In this document: in pieces, positions 42,924-51,879 of the stretch
Layout: each line of letters starts with the position of its first letter
Numbering within the stretch: the stretch's first letter is position 1
Assembly (NCBI RefSeq): GCF_900187975.1
Contig: NZ_FZPC01000006.1
Coordinates: 186,001 to 250,000 of the forward strand
Length of the DNA: 64,000 nt
DNA from: Pseudomonas delhiensis
GTDB taxonomy: Bacteria; Pseudomonadota; Gammaproteobacteria; Pseudomonadales; Pseudomonadaceae
Direction of reading: 5' to 3'
The notes under the pieces: model-generated
Told to the model about the DNA's origin: nothing
The model's database searches: none
Seen by the model: only the letters and a program-made list of their open reading frames with translations
Position numbers and translations under genes: made by a program

Positions 42924-44725
42924 GCGCGGGTTTCCTCCTGGGGCGTCGGCATCACGCCGGGGATGCCCGGCAACAGGTGCAATTGTACGAGAGCGCCGCC
43001 CTCGGGGTGATTGCCCAGTTCCAGGCGGCCGCCGAGGGCGCGCAGCAGAGTGTCGCAGATGGCCAGGCCGAGGCCGAGCCCCTTGGCGCTGGTCTTGGTG
43101 GTGAAGAAGGGTTCGCGGGCGTGGGCCAGGGCCTGTTCGGAGAAGCCCGGGCCGTTGTCGCGCAGGTACAGGACGATGCCGTCCGGCTTCTGCTCGGCCG
43201 TGAGCCAGAGGCGCCGTGGCGGGGCCTTCTCGCTGAGGGCGTCGAGCGCGTTGGAGAGCAGGTTGGCGAGGATCTGCCGCAGGCGCGTTTCCCCTGCCTG
43301 CACCCAGATTGGCGCATCGGGCAGGTCGCGTTGCAGCTCGACGTTCATCGCCTGGCGCCGGCTGGCCACCAGCGCCAGGGCGTCGTTGATCGCGGGCTGC
43401 AGGGCGACGTTTTCCGGCGCGCGACGGGCGCCTCGGGCGTAGGCCTTGAGGTGGGCGATGATCGAGGCCATGCGCTCGGTCAGCGAGCTGATCTGCTCCA
43501 GGTTGCCGCGGGCGTCGTCGAGGCGTTGGTGGTCCAGCAGCACTTTGGCGTTGTCGGCGTAGCTGCGGATGGCGGCGAGCGGCTGGTTGAGCTCGTGGCT
43601 GATGCTCGCCGACATGGTGCCCAGGGCCGTCAGCTTGCCGGCCTGGACCACTTCGTCCTGGGCATGCATCAGCTCGCGCTGGGCCTGCTCGCGGTCATGC
43701 ACCTCCTGCTGCAGTCGGGCATTGGCGCCTTCCAGCTCCTGGGTACGCTCCAGCACGCGCATTTCCAGCTGGCGCTTGGCCTGGGCCTCCAGGGCGATGC
43801 GTTCCAGGTAATGGCGGCGGCTGATGCTCAGCAGGGCGAGCAGCAGCAGTAGGGTCATGAGAGTCGCGCCGCCTATCAGCAGCACGCTGCGTACCGGGCG
43901 GTCGATCTGCGTCTTCGGCGTGTAGATGCTCACTGTCCAGCCGGTTTCCGGCAGCTCGCGGCTGAGGCTGATCCAGCGCTTCTCGTCGATTTGCAGAGGC
44001 TTGGGGTCGAGCACCGGATAGGGGATGTTCTCGGCGATCTCACGCCGCTTGGCCGGCGACAGCGGACGGCTGGCGTGGAAGCGCCAGGTGCTGTTGGAGG
44101 AAAGGATGACCACGCCATCGCTGTCGGTGACCAGCAACTGCTCCGGCGTGTTGCCCCAGAGCTGTTCCATGTGCTCCAGATCCAGCTTGACCACCAGCAC
44201 GCCCAGCAATCTATCGCCTTCGCGAACGTCACTGGCGAAGTAGTAGCCACGCCGGTTGGAGGTGGTGCCCAGGCCGAAGAAGCGCGCCGGCTTGCCCTGG
44301 ATCGCCTCCTTGTAGTAGGGGCGGAAGGAGAAATTGCGGCCGACGAAGCTGTCCGGCTGGTCCCAGTTGGAGGCGGCCTGGGTAAGGCCGTCGGGGCGCA
44401 TCAGGTAGATGACGTCGGCGCCGGTGCGCTGGCAGATATCCGCAAGGCGGGCGTTGGCAGCATCCCGGGTTTCCAGGTCTTCGGTTTGCCGCAGAGTGGC
44501 TCGCAGCGCTGGCAGCTCGCTGAGGATCGGTGGCAGATCCTCGTAGCGGCGCAGCGTGCCGAGCAGGTTGCCGACGTAGAGGTCGAGGGTCTGCTGGTTC
44601 TGCTCGGCGAGTTGTTCGCTGTAGTAGCGTTCGGCGAGGTGGTAGAGAGGCCAGAGCAGAATCAGTAGCGGTAGAGCGAAGATGGCTACGGACCTGGCGC
44701 GATTGGCCGGAGGTAGCGAGGTCAT
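42920..44725 (-). CDS. dctB: C4-dicarboxylate sensor histidine kinase
   Basis: A 601-residue membrane kinase. The first helix is at about 13-30, a large periplasmic double-Cache sensor spans about 31-280 (NFSFRPYYKEAIQGKPARFF, RGYYFASDVREG), and the second helix is at about 281-300. A coiled coil follows (about 310-360). The phosphorylated His377 is in SASISHELNQPLAAIRSYA. ATPase boxes are LANLLSNALDAL, RDNGPGFS and KGLGLGLAI. This is the DctB architecture that senses succinate, fumarate or malate. The start at 44725 (MTSLPPANRARS) is preferred to the extension from 44845. Confidence 0.93.
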   Translation of the reverse strand: MTSLPPANRARSVAIFALPLLILLWPLYHLAERYYSEQLAEQNQQTLDLYVGNLLGTLRRYEDLPPILSELPALRATLRQTEDLETRDAANARLADICQRTGADVIYLMRPDGLTQAASNWDQPDSFVGRNFSFRPYYKEAIQGKPARFFGLGTTSNRRGYYFASDVREGDRLLGVLVVKLDLEHMEQLWGNTPEQLLVTDSDGVVILSSNSTWRFHASRPLSPAKRREIAENIPYPVLDPKPLQIDEKRWISLSRELPETGWTVSIYTPKTQIDRPVRSVLLIGGATLMTLLLLLALLSISRRHYLERIALEAQAKRQLEMRVLERTQELEGANARLQQEVHDREQAQRELMHAQDEVVQAGKLTALGTMSASISHELNQPLAAIRSYADNAKVLLDHQRLDDARGNLEQISSLTERMASIIAHLKAYARGARRAPENVALQPAINDALALVASRRQAMNVELQRDLPDAPIWVQAGETRLRQILANLLSNALDALSEKAPPRRLWLTAEQKPDGIVLYLRDNGPGFSEQALAHAREPFFTTKTSAKGLGLGLAICDTLLRALGGRLELGNHPEGGALVQLHLLPGIPGVMPTPQEETRA

Positions 44726-45173
44726 GAGTGATTTACTCGATTGGCCTGTGGTGAACGATTGGAATTCTATCAGGGGAAGAATATTGGCTCGATGAGGGCA
44801 TGTTTCACTATCGCCCCGGCGGTTTCGCCTGCATCCCATCCCCATGGATGCAGGACACCTGTTTCGCCTTAGTGCTGAGTGGCTATGTAAGTGACGCTGC
44901 CGAACAGTTGCTTCATTGCTGACAAGATGAGGTTCACACCGTCATAGGTATTAATCAATGACATTGTTCCTGCCTTTCAACGCAGAGATATAGACGTTCA
45001 CACCTCGGTTGATCTAATGGTAAAAATGCGTAATCCGCCTGGATGAGGTTATGCAATCTGTTTGGGGCTTGTTGTTGAGAAGATGGATGGAGTGAGTTTC
45101 ATCACCAATTTTCTCGGTAATACTGAGAGGGGATTTATAGCTCTGTAGCAAGGTATGCATCACTGTAGGCTTG
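44726..45173. other. Intergenic boundary between dctB and the polysaccharide locus
   Basis: About 450 bases without a supported gene. At 44828-44854 there is a 9-bp perfect stem (CCTGCATCC/GGATGCAGG, 9-base loop). To the right the DNA becomes A+T-richer and leads into the glycosyltransferase 3' end. The dctB promoter should lie in the left part. This is the left boundary of the compositionally different segment. Confidence 0.55.
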
Positions 45174-47942
45174 TTAGTCATCGGCGCTCTCATCGATGAT
45201 TTGCTCATAGAAACTCTGCAACTCCAACGCTTGGGCGCCAAATAGCGTGATATCGTTTTTGAAAGGATTGATGTGATTCAGGAAACGCTCTTGGTTATTC
45301 AAGATGGAGATGATCGCGTCCTTGAGATATCGTTCATCGGCGGTCAGTGGGATGATTGTGCCGTTCGTGCCATCAACAATGTCTTCGACGGTCCCGCCGG
45401 CGTCCGTGCTAATGACCCAGACATCCCGCACTAGCGCTTCGCGAATGGTTAGGCCGAAAGTTTCTTTCCATTGAGTCGGGAACAACAGAACATCGATATT
45501 CGAGAAAAATTCATCGATACTGTTCTGGTTGTATCCAGGAATGATCTTGACTTGTCCTGGAATCTTGATGCTGTGCTCATCAAATGAGTGCGAACCGAGA
45601 TTGAGCAAGTTGTCGACAACCACAAGCTCATAGTCAGTGCGATCTATCGCGGAGAAGGCTTGGCTGATTAGGTGGATACCTTTGATCGGAGTGTTGCCAC
45701 CCACGTAGCCGAAACGAATCGTCTTACTGGGGTGTTTGCGGTAGTGCTGGGCTGGGGCAAGCACACCATTCTTATTTATATGAATCTTTTCTGCTTCGAA
45801 GCCATTGGCGACATAGAGGTTCTTGGTAAATCGACTTGGCACCAGCAGTGCGGTGGCATTCTTCAATGTCGATGCGAGCATCTGTTGGCGATAACTGTTC
45901 AGGCTGGGGTTATCTACGCACTTGGCGCAGACTTCGGTCTTGATTGTGGTCTGGCCACAGTATTGGCCGCGATTATTGATCATGAACTGTCGACCGCAAA
46001 TCCACCAAGCATCGTGCAGAGTGACGAGGAAGGGGATGCCGGCTCGCCGACAACTATCGGCCAGTAGAGCTCCGAGCCCTTGGATTGAATGAAGGTGAAC
46101 TAAGTCTGGGGCCACACTTTTGAGAACCGCATCAAATACCGGTACTGTTGCCTTGTTTTCGAAATCACTGCTGGCGGCAAGGGCATCAGGCAGACCCATG
46201 CCCAGCACGGTAACGCCATGAGCTTCGTAACGGGCAAGGTTGTAAGGGGCGACAGCTTCCGGTGGCAGAGACGTGAAGACGAATTGTTCCAGGTCGGAGT
46301 TACTGGCGATCAATCGGCTCATCTGTTCGGCCACCACTGTCGCGCCACCGAAGCTGCGTGGTGCGAAGAAGATGTTCGCCGAAAGCACTCGCTTAGTGGG
46401 TGTAGTTGGCTTTCGCGGAAGCACCTGGCAAACCTGGCTGGCTGCGATCTTCTCTGGCGAGTAGCTGTCGAGAATGGTCTGATGCGCGTTCTGTGAAACC
46501 TCCCGTCTCAGCGCGGCGTTGTCGATCAACTCCTGCAGGTAGTGCTCCCAGCTCTGCCTGTCGTTGGCCAAGAAGCCATTCTCACCATGAACGATTGCCT
46601 GCCGGAATGCGCTGCGAGGTGAGCAGACGCTGGGTAGAAGTACTGAGGAGGCCTCGAGGAACTTGATGTTGCTCTTTGCGTCGTTGAAGGTGGAGTTTTC
46701 CAGCGGCGCGATGCTGATGTCGCACTGCGCGAGACTTTCCAGGTAGCCGGTGTAATCGGAGAAGGGCAAGCGCTCGACCCTTTCTGCTAATGAGTCGAAG
46801 TAGGTAGGAAGCGTCAGGTCGCCAATGATGCGCAAAATGACATTCGGGCGTCGCTCCATGACCGAGTAGATGGCTGCTGCCGCTTCGAGAAAGTCTGCAT
46901 CGTGGGTCTTGGTGCCAGAACCATAGACTATGCGTAGTGTATCTCCATCGTGTTGCCTAGCCTGCATGGCGTTAATGGAATCGGCGGCGCTGAGCGTCTC
47001 GCTGTCCAGAGCATTCTCGATAACGGTGACATCGTTGACGCCAGCATCACGCATGGCTGCAGCCAATCCTGAGGTCGATGCAATTGCACGATCACATGCC
47101 AGCATTGCTTGACGGTATAGCTCTACACCATCCATTAGACTGCGGATGGTATCGGCGCTCAATGCGTTCAGATTACTGTTCTTGCGGTATTTCTCCGGGT
47201 CGAAGATCAGGTCGTCGACTTCCCAGTAGGAAATGACCTTGAGGCGGCGAGCCTCTTCGATCAGGAGCAGTACATCAGGAAATGCCGGAACTCGGTAAAA
47301 AATAACGACTGAGCAGGTCTGCAAGGCGCTCAGGCAGGCGTGATGGTCGCGCCAATCCAGATAACGGCAGTTATAGCCGAGGCTTTCGATCATCCGCTGC
47401 TTCTGTACGACCCGGTATTTGAGGCATTGCGGAATGCTCACTTCGCTGATCAGCAGGATCTCGCCAGGAAACAGATCGTTGGCCGATATGTTGGGTGCCG
47501 GCAAGGAAAAGTTCCGGCGCACGGTAGGGGGGGGGGCGTGGTTCCAGAGCAGGCTCAGACCTCGGCTAGTCAAGGCCTGGTAGGATTTCGTCAGAGTTGG
47601 ATAAAGTCCGGCGCGCTCGACGTGGGAAAGGAATAGTGCTCCCGAGTGTCTAATAGCGCGCAGGCGCTGCCGAATCTTCTTCAGCAGAATAATGGTCTGG
47701 CGAGCGGAGGCGGTCATCCTCCAAGTCGTGGAGCTCAGCACGGAGTAATGGTCGTGCTGCAGCTTCAGGAAACTGCTCAACTGCTGCTCATGAGCCTGTG
47801 CCTGCTTTTCCAGATAATCCAGTTTCAGTTTCAGTTTGGCGTTTTCATCGCTGAGCCGCAGATTCTCCTGTACCAGGAGCTTACGATCCATGATTTCATC
47901 AGCCTGATCGCAAGGGGTGGGTGTGATGTCTGTCTTAGTCAT
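45174..47942 (-). CDS. Large double-domain glycosyltransferase with N-terminal coiled coil
   Basis: A 922-residue cytoplasmic protein, probably the main polymerising or adaptor glycosyltransferase of the O-polysaccharide. A coiled coil spans about residues 20-65 and is followed by SSTTWRMT (70-77). The first glycosyltransferase domain, about 165-515, carries SYWEVDDLIFDPEKYRKN. The second, GT4-type domain, about 520-915, carries LVTLHDAWWICGRQFMINN, a Cys-rich loop (CGQTTIKTEVCAKC), VGGNTPIKGI and FPTQWKETFGLTIREALVRD with the E-x7-E nucleotide-sugar motif. It is downstream of the methyltransferase. Around 47527-47536 the coding strand has ten consecutive C's (residues about 136-139). The sugar specificity is unknown; rhamnose is likely given rml. 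Confidence 0.85.
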   Translation of the reverse strand: MTKTDITPTPCDQADEIMDRKLLVQENLRLSDENAKLKLKLDYLEKQAQAHEQQLSSFLKLQHDHYSVLSSTTWRMTASARQTIILLKKIRQRLRAIRHSGALFLSHVERAGLYPTLTKSYQALTSRGLSLLWNHAPPPTVRRNFSLPAPNISANDLFPGEILLISEVSIPQCLKYRVVQKQRMIESLGYNCRYLDWRDHHACLSALQTCSVVIFYRVPAFPDVLLLIEEARRLKVISYWEVDDLIFDPEKYRKNSNLNALSADTIRSLMDGVELYRQAMLACDRAIASTSGLAAAMRDAGVNDVTVIENALDSETLSAADSINAMQARQHDGDTLRIVYGSGTKTHDADFLEAAAAIYSVMERRPNVILRIIGDLTLPTYFDSLAERVERLPFSDYTGYLESLAQCDISIAPLENSTFNDAKSNIKFLEASSVLLPSVCSPRSAFRQAIVHGENGFLANDRQSWEHYLQELIDNAALRREVSQNAHQTILDSYSPEKIAASQVCQVLPRKPTTPTKRVLSANIFFAPRSFGGATVVAEQMSRLIASNSDLEQFVFTSLPPEAVAPYNLARYEAHGVTVLGMGLPDALAASSDFENKATVPVFDAVLKSVAPDLVHLHSIQGLGALLADSCRRAGIPFLVTLHDAWWICGRQFMINNRGQYCGQTTIKTEVCAKCVDNPSLNSYRQQMLASTLKNATALLVPSRFTKNLYVANGFEAEKIHINKNGVLAPAQHYRKHPSKTIRFGYVGGNTPIKGIHLISQAFSAIDRTDYELVVVDNLLNLGSHSFDEHSIKIPGQVKIIPGYNQNSIDEFFSNIDVLLFPTQWKETFGLTIREALVRDVWVISTDAGGTVEDIVDGTNGTIIPLTADERYLKDAIISILNNQERFLNHINPFKNDITLFGAQALELQSFYEQIIDESADD
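47527..47536 (-). repeat. Homopolymeric run of ten C (coding strand) inside the glycosyltransferase gene
   Basis: The reading frame passes CAC GCC CCC CCC CCT ACC (His-Ala-Pro-Pro-Pro-Thr). Gain or loss of one base would truncate the 922-residue protein near residue 140. It is the longest homopolymer I noticed within a gene here. Confidence 0.9.
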
Positions 47943-48105
47943 GATTTTAGCTGGGCTTGATGATGTTGAGCCTGAACCGCTCTATTCAATGCGTCTGGCG
48001 AGGCAGGTTTCCTGGTTGACACGTAGGTCGGTGCAGCCATCTCATCGGAAGGATTCATGTTCTGAGAGTGCGCATGAGCATGGCCTGTAGCCGGCGCGCA
48101 GAGAT

Positions 48106-49095
48106 TCAGCGCCCATACTTTCTCAGCAGATGCGTCGCTTTCCAGAGAGTAGAATTGAGAATCTCCGATAAGCGTTCATCTTGCTCTCGAATCCTTTGCT
48201 GGCTTATCTGGTTTTCGGCTTCCAGTTCCTGAGTGCGTGCTACTGCCTCCTGCAGTAACCATTCGTTATGCTTCAGTTTGGTGTCCAGTTCTTCGATGCG
48301 TTGGATGAGAGTGGTTTCGCTGGTCTGCAAGTTGCGAATATGCTGTAGGCGATCCTCGCAAATCTGTGCCAGATTCTGGCTATGTGTCTGGAGGCTTGTG
48401 GTCTGAGAGAGCCGCCCACCTAGGAATGAATAGAATTTCTTCACGTCGAGCGGACGGGTACGCATCCATTCGAACATCTCTAAAACTGACTGATCAACAT
48501 TCGCTCCGACAGCGAGCACGCCGAGGCCATGGCCGTGCTCGAACTCGAACGATGGGTATTGGTCTTTGAGCTCTTCCCAAAGCTTCCAAACGCCAAAACC
48601 TCGTTCTCTAACATTGGTGTCGTGGAAGAGAACCACCGACTTATCACTCAAGAGATGTTGCCAGGTTTCGAAGTCATGCCTGACCGCTTCATAACTGTGC
48701 AGGCCATCGATGTGGAGTAGGTCGATAGTACCCGCCGGAAATCCATCTGCAGCTTCGTCGAACGTGCTCCTGATCAATCGAGAAAAATGATTGTAGTGTC
48801 GTTCGTTGACGCCTAGCACTTGCCGATATACGTCATCGCCGTAATGCCCAGCGTGCTCATCGCCCATCCATGTGTCGACTGCATAGGCTTTGCAGTCGAT
48901 GGAGCAGTCCTTGAGGGACTGGCAGAAGGCAAAATAGGAATCTCCATAGTGGGTGCCAAGTTCGACTATCACCCGTGGGCGCATTATTTTGATCAGGGAA
49001 AGCGCAAATGGGACGTGTTCGATCCAGGCACTGTTCCCCGAGACATAGTTCGGCATGTCGAGATCGAGAATGCTGTTACTTAAGAAGAAATTCAT
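48106..49095 (-). CDS. SAM-dependent methyltransferase with C-terminal coiled coil
   Basis: A 329-residue protein. Residues about 35-200 form a class I methyltransferase domain of the Methyltransf_24 type. SAM-binding IVELGTHYGDSYFAF, AYAVDTWMGDEH, and DLLHIDGLHSYEAVRHDF followed by VVLFHDTN are all typical of polysaccharide-locus methyltransferases. Residues about 235-311 are a strongly heptad-like coiled coil (LIQRIEELDTKLKHNEWLLQ), ending in NSTLWKATHLLRKYGR. AGGAT precedes the ATG. It sits between Wzt and the large glycosyltransferase, so methylation of the O-chain, perhaps as a terminating cap read by Wzt, is the best hypothesis. Confidence 0.83.
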   Translation of the reverse strand: MNFFLSNSILDLDMPNYVSGNSAWIEHVPFALSLIKIMRPRVIVELGTHYGDSYFAFCQSLKDCSIDCKAYAVDTWMGDEHAGHYGDDVYRQVLGVNERHYNHFSRLIRSTFDEAADGFPAGTIDLLHIDGLHSYEAVRHDFETWQHLLSDKSVVLFHDTNVRERGFGVWKLWEELKDQYPSFEFEHGHGLGVLAVGANVDQSVLEMFEWMRTRPLDVKKFYSFLGGRLSQTTSLQTHSQNLAQICEDRLQHIRNLQTSETTLIQRIEELDTKLKHNEWLLQEAVARTQELEAENQISQQRIREQDERLSEILNSTLWKATHLLRKYGR

Positions 49096-49116
49096 GATTT
49101 ATCCTGAATCGACAAT

Positions 49117-50499
49117 TCAAACTATCTCGATTTTAATTTCGCGTATCGGAATGCCTACCAAGCCGGTGGTGACGCTGGACGACTCCGAACGGAATACGAT
49201 TGCATCGTGAATCCAGTGAAGTTGTGTGTGTTCGGATTGTGTTCCGTCGGCAAGAGCCACGCACACAGAATAGTCGCCGGCGGGAAGGATCGGCATCTGG
49301 TACTGGAAGCTAGCCTCGAACTCCTGGCCGCTAGATAGATAGACTGGCGCATCTCTGTATTTTAGGTAGGTATTTTCACCAAAGAGAGTCTGGCCGAGCC
49401 TGTCCTTGACGTAGAAGCCGACAATGGGGCTGGGAATATCTCGATAGCCTACGCCTCTGACCAGCAGGGTGACTTCTTCTCCTCCGACTATCCAGCTAAG
49501 GCGCTGCCCATTCGAATTTCTGAACTCGACATCAATAATGGAGGCATGGTCTTTACCATACCCGCTACTGTTCTGATTGAAGTCGAAAACACGTAAGTCG
49601 TTGCGAAGATTGGAGGTATTCAGGAATTTCTGTCGTTGATCATAGCACTCGCTGATCTCCGGCAGCCTACGGGACTGGTCGGCTGGAGACTGCTTGGCCG
49701 TTTTCCCATGTTGTGATTCGAGTAGGGCACTCAGATAACTGTCGCAGACGTCTTTGGGGGCACCGGATTGAACCACATGACCATGGTCCAGCCAGATAAC
49801 GTGGGAGCAGAGACTTTTGACGCTGGCGGTATCGTGACTGACGAAGAGGACCGTCCCTGTCTGCATGAACTGTCGAAGAAAACGCATACACTTTTGCGTG
49901 AAGAACACGTCGCCTACTGCTAGTGCTTCATCGATGATGAGGATTTCCGCATCGACATGGGCTATTACGGAGAATGCCAAGCGGACCATCATGCCGCTGG
50001 AGTAGGTTTTTACCGGCTGATCTACGAACTCGCCGATATCAGCGAACTCGATAATCTTGTCATAGCGTTCGTCAATCTGTTTCTTGCTGAGTCCATACAA
50101 TTGGCCGCTCAGGTAGACGTTATCGCGTCCGGTGAATTCCGGATTGAATCCGGAGCCGAGTTCAAGCAATGCAGCAACCTTACCGCTGAAGTAGGCCTCT
50201 CCCACCGTTGGTGTCAGAGTACCGCAGATAATTTGTAGTAAAGTGCTTTTACCGGATCCGTTGCGGCCAATGATGCCGACGGTTTGTCCCTTGTTCACTT
50301 CGAAGCTGACACTTTGCAGAGCATGAAAGTCGCGGCGGCGAGCCTCTGCTTTGCGGTGAAAATATGCCTTGACCCTCGCTGAGGGGGCGACACGGGAAAT
50401 CAAGGAAAGCAGACCTTGAACAAGTCGATCATGCGGCTTGGTATATGTGTGGAAAACCTTGCCGATGTTCTTGACTCGAATGGCGATCTCAGAGGACAT
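49117..50499 (-). CDS. wzt: O-antigen ABC exporter ATPase with carbohydrate-binding C-terminal domain
   Basis: A 460-residue ATPase that drives export of the finished O-polysaccharide through Wzm. Walker A is GRNGSGKST (78-86), the signature is TYSSGMMVRLAFSV, and Walker B is ILIIDEALAVGD. An extra C-terminal beta-sandwich (about 310-455; ASIIDVEFRNSNGQRLSW, QYQMPILPAGDYSVCVALAD) matches the Wzt_C domain, which in E. coli O8/O9a binds the modified chain end. The ATG at 50499 has AAGGA seven bases upstream and overlaps the wzm stop by 11 bases. The extension to 50535 is a shadow of wzm. Confidence 0.93.
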   Translation of the reverse strand: MSSEIAIRVKNIGKVFHTYTKPHDRLVQGLLSLISRVAPSARVKAYFHRKAEARRRDFHALQSVSFEVNKGQTVGIIGRNGSGKSTLLQIICGTLTPTVGEAYFSGKVAALLELGSGFNPEFTGRDNVYLSGQLYGLSKKQIDERYDKIIEFADIGEFVDQPVKTYSSGMMVRLAFSVIAHVDAEILIIDEALAVGDVFFTQKCMRFLRQFMQTGTVLFVSHDTASVKSLCSHVIWLDHGHVVQSGAPKDVCDSYLSALLESQHGKTAKQSPADQSRRLPEISECYDQRQKFLNTSNLRNDLRVFDFNQNSSGYGKDHASIIDVEFRNSNGQRLSWIVGGEEVTLLVRGVGYRDIPSPIVGFYVKDRLGQTLFGENTYLKYRDAPVYLSSGQEFEASFQYQMPILPAGDYSVCVALADGTQSEHTQLHWIHDAIVFRSESSSVTTGLVGIPIREIKIEIV

Positions 50500-51310
50500 C
50501 GGCAAATCCTTTTCTGGATGCCTGGAAAACTGCATAGCCGAGCCATGCGATGATCAGTGAGGTTGTCGCGTAATACATGAGGTAGTGCGTATCTATTTCC
50601 TTAGAGAAAATCAGTACGTTGCGAATCTGCTCAATGGGCATCGCCAAAGGATTGAGGCTTGCAAGACCGCGCCATTTTTCGGGGAAAGAACTCATCGGAA
50701 AGAATATCGGTGAGATGAACAACAGTCCCGTTAGTACGATGCCGATAGTTTGCCCTATGTCGCGCAAGTAGACGCCCAACGCGGCGAGAAGCCAGGTCAG
50801 ACCCATTGTCAGGAAAATCAGAGGGGCGAAGGCGATGGGCAGAAGTAAAGCGGTTGCAGGAATTTTCCCGAACGCGAACAGCTCAAAGATGAAAAGAATG
50901 CCCAAACCGATCGTTGCATGGAAAAGTGTGGAGATGATGGTCACGCATGGGAGAATTTCTAGTGGGAATATTACTTTTTTTACGAAGTTAGGGTTGGAGC
51001 AGATGATATGTGGTGAGCGCCCCACGCATTCGCTGAAGAAATTGAAGGCTATTAATCCGGAGAACAGGATGAGCGCAAAGGAGGAGCGAGAGCCCTCATT
51101 AATGTTAGGCCATCTGGACTGGAACACCTCGCTGAAGATGAAAGTATAAATCCCGAGCATAAGGATCGGTGTCAACATGGACCACAACATGCCGAAAACC
51201 GAGCCTTTATAACGACTGGTGATTTCGCGCCAAGAGAGGTCCAGAAGCAGTTGCCTGTTATTATAAAGAGAGCCAAATAGACTCAGCGGAGATACTTCGA
51301 ACTTCTTCAT
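50489..51310 (-). CDS. wzm: O-antigen ABC exporter permease
   Basis: A 273-residue ABC-2 type membrane protein with six helices that forms the channel for lipid-linked O-polysaccharide. Typical segments are LLDLSWREITSRYKGSVFGM (amphipathic gate helix), LWSMLTPILMLGIYTFIFSE and LRDIGQTIGIVLTGLLFISP. I chose the ATG at 51310, whose ATGA overlaps the rmlC stop, over the ATG at 51331, because coupling is the rule in this operon. It has lower G+C than the adjacent rml genes. Confidence 0.93.
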   Translation of the reverse strand: MKKFEVSPLSLFGSLYNNRQLLLDLSWREITSRYKGSVFGMLWSMLTPILMLGIYTFIFSEVFQSRWPNINEGSRSSFALILFSGLIAFNFFSECVGRSPHIICSNPNFVKKVIFPLEILPCVTIISTLFHATIGLGILFIFELFAFGKIPATALLLPIAFAPLIFLTMGLTWLLAALGVYLRDIGQTIGIVLTGLLFISPIFFPMSSFPEKWRGLASLNPLAMPIEQIRNVLIFSKEIDTHYLMYYATTSLIIAWLGYAVFQASRKGFADVL

Positions 51311-51879
51311 GGTGTTGTTATCGTGGTGCAATGCTGTGCAAATGCTTCGGCATCTTGAAGTGATTTTGCCGCAATGTCCTTGGTCGATAAGGTTGGCTCA
51401 CCGGAAATTGGCCAGTCGATACCAACGCTAGGATCGTTCCAGATCAGTGCCCGTTCATGCTCCGGGTGCCAATAATCGGTGGTCTTGTAGAGGAAGTCCG
51501 CCGACTCCGACAGCACCACGAAGCCGTGGGCGAAGCCTTCCGGCACCCACAACTGGTGCTTGTTTTCCGCGCTCAGCAGCGCGCCTACCCATTTGCCGAA
51601 TGTCGGCGAGGAGCGGCGCATGTCCACGGCGACGTCGAAGACTTCGCCATTGACCACGCGCACCAGCTTCCCCTGGGGGTTCTGGATCTGGTAGTGCAGA
51701 CCGCGCAGTACGCCCTTGGAGGAGCGCGAGTGGTTGTCCTGGACGAACTTCACCGGGCGGCCGATGGCCTCCTCAAATTGCCGGTGATTGTAGCTTTCAA
51801 AGAAGAAACCACGGTCGTCACCGAAAACCTTGGGCTCGATCAGGACCACTTCGGGGATTGCAAGACGGGTAGCTTTCAT
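51307..51879 (-). CDS. rmlC: dTDP-4-dehydrorhamnose 3,5-epimerase
   Basis: A 190-residue cupin-fold epimerase, the third step to dTDP-L-rhamnose. Conserved segments include VFGDDRGFFFESYNHRQFE, the catalytic His in KGVLRGLHYQ, and LWVPEGFAHGFVVLSE with the Tyr in FLYKTTDYW. The ATG at 51879 overlaps the rmlA stop (ATGA). The last residues (FAQHCTTITTP) look divergent, and composition shifts towards wzm, as if the junction of native and acquired DNA lies near this 3' end (inference). Confidence 0.95.
   Translation of the reverse strand: MKATRLAIPEVVLIEPKVFGDDRGFFFESYNHRQFEEAIGRPVKFVQDNHSRSSKGVLRGLHYQIQNPQGKLVRVVNGEVFDVAVDMRRSSPTFGKWVGALLSAENKHQLWVPEGFAHGFVVLSESADFLYKTTDYWHPEHERALIWNDPSVGIDWPISGEPTLSTKDIAAKSLQDAEAFAQHCTTITTP

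Noticed and set aside
45014..45241. A 75-codon minus-strand frame left of the large glycosyltransferase
   Set aside because: It overlaps the glycosyltransferase 3' end in another frame and has no ribosome-binding site or recognisable motif.
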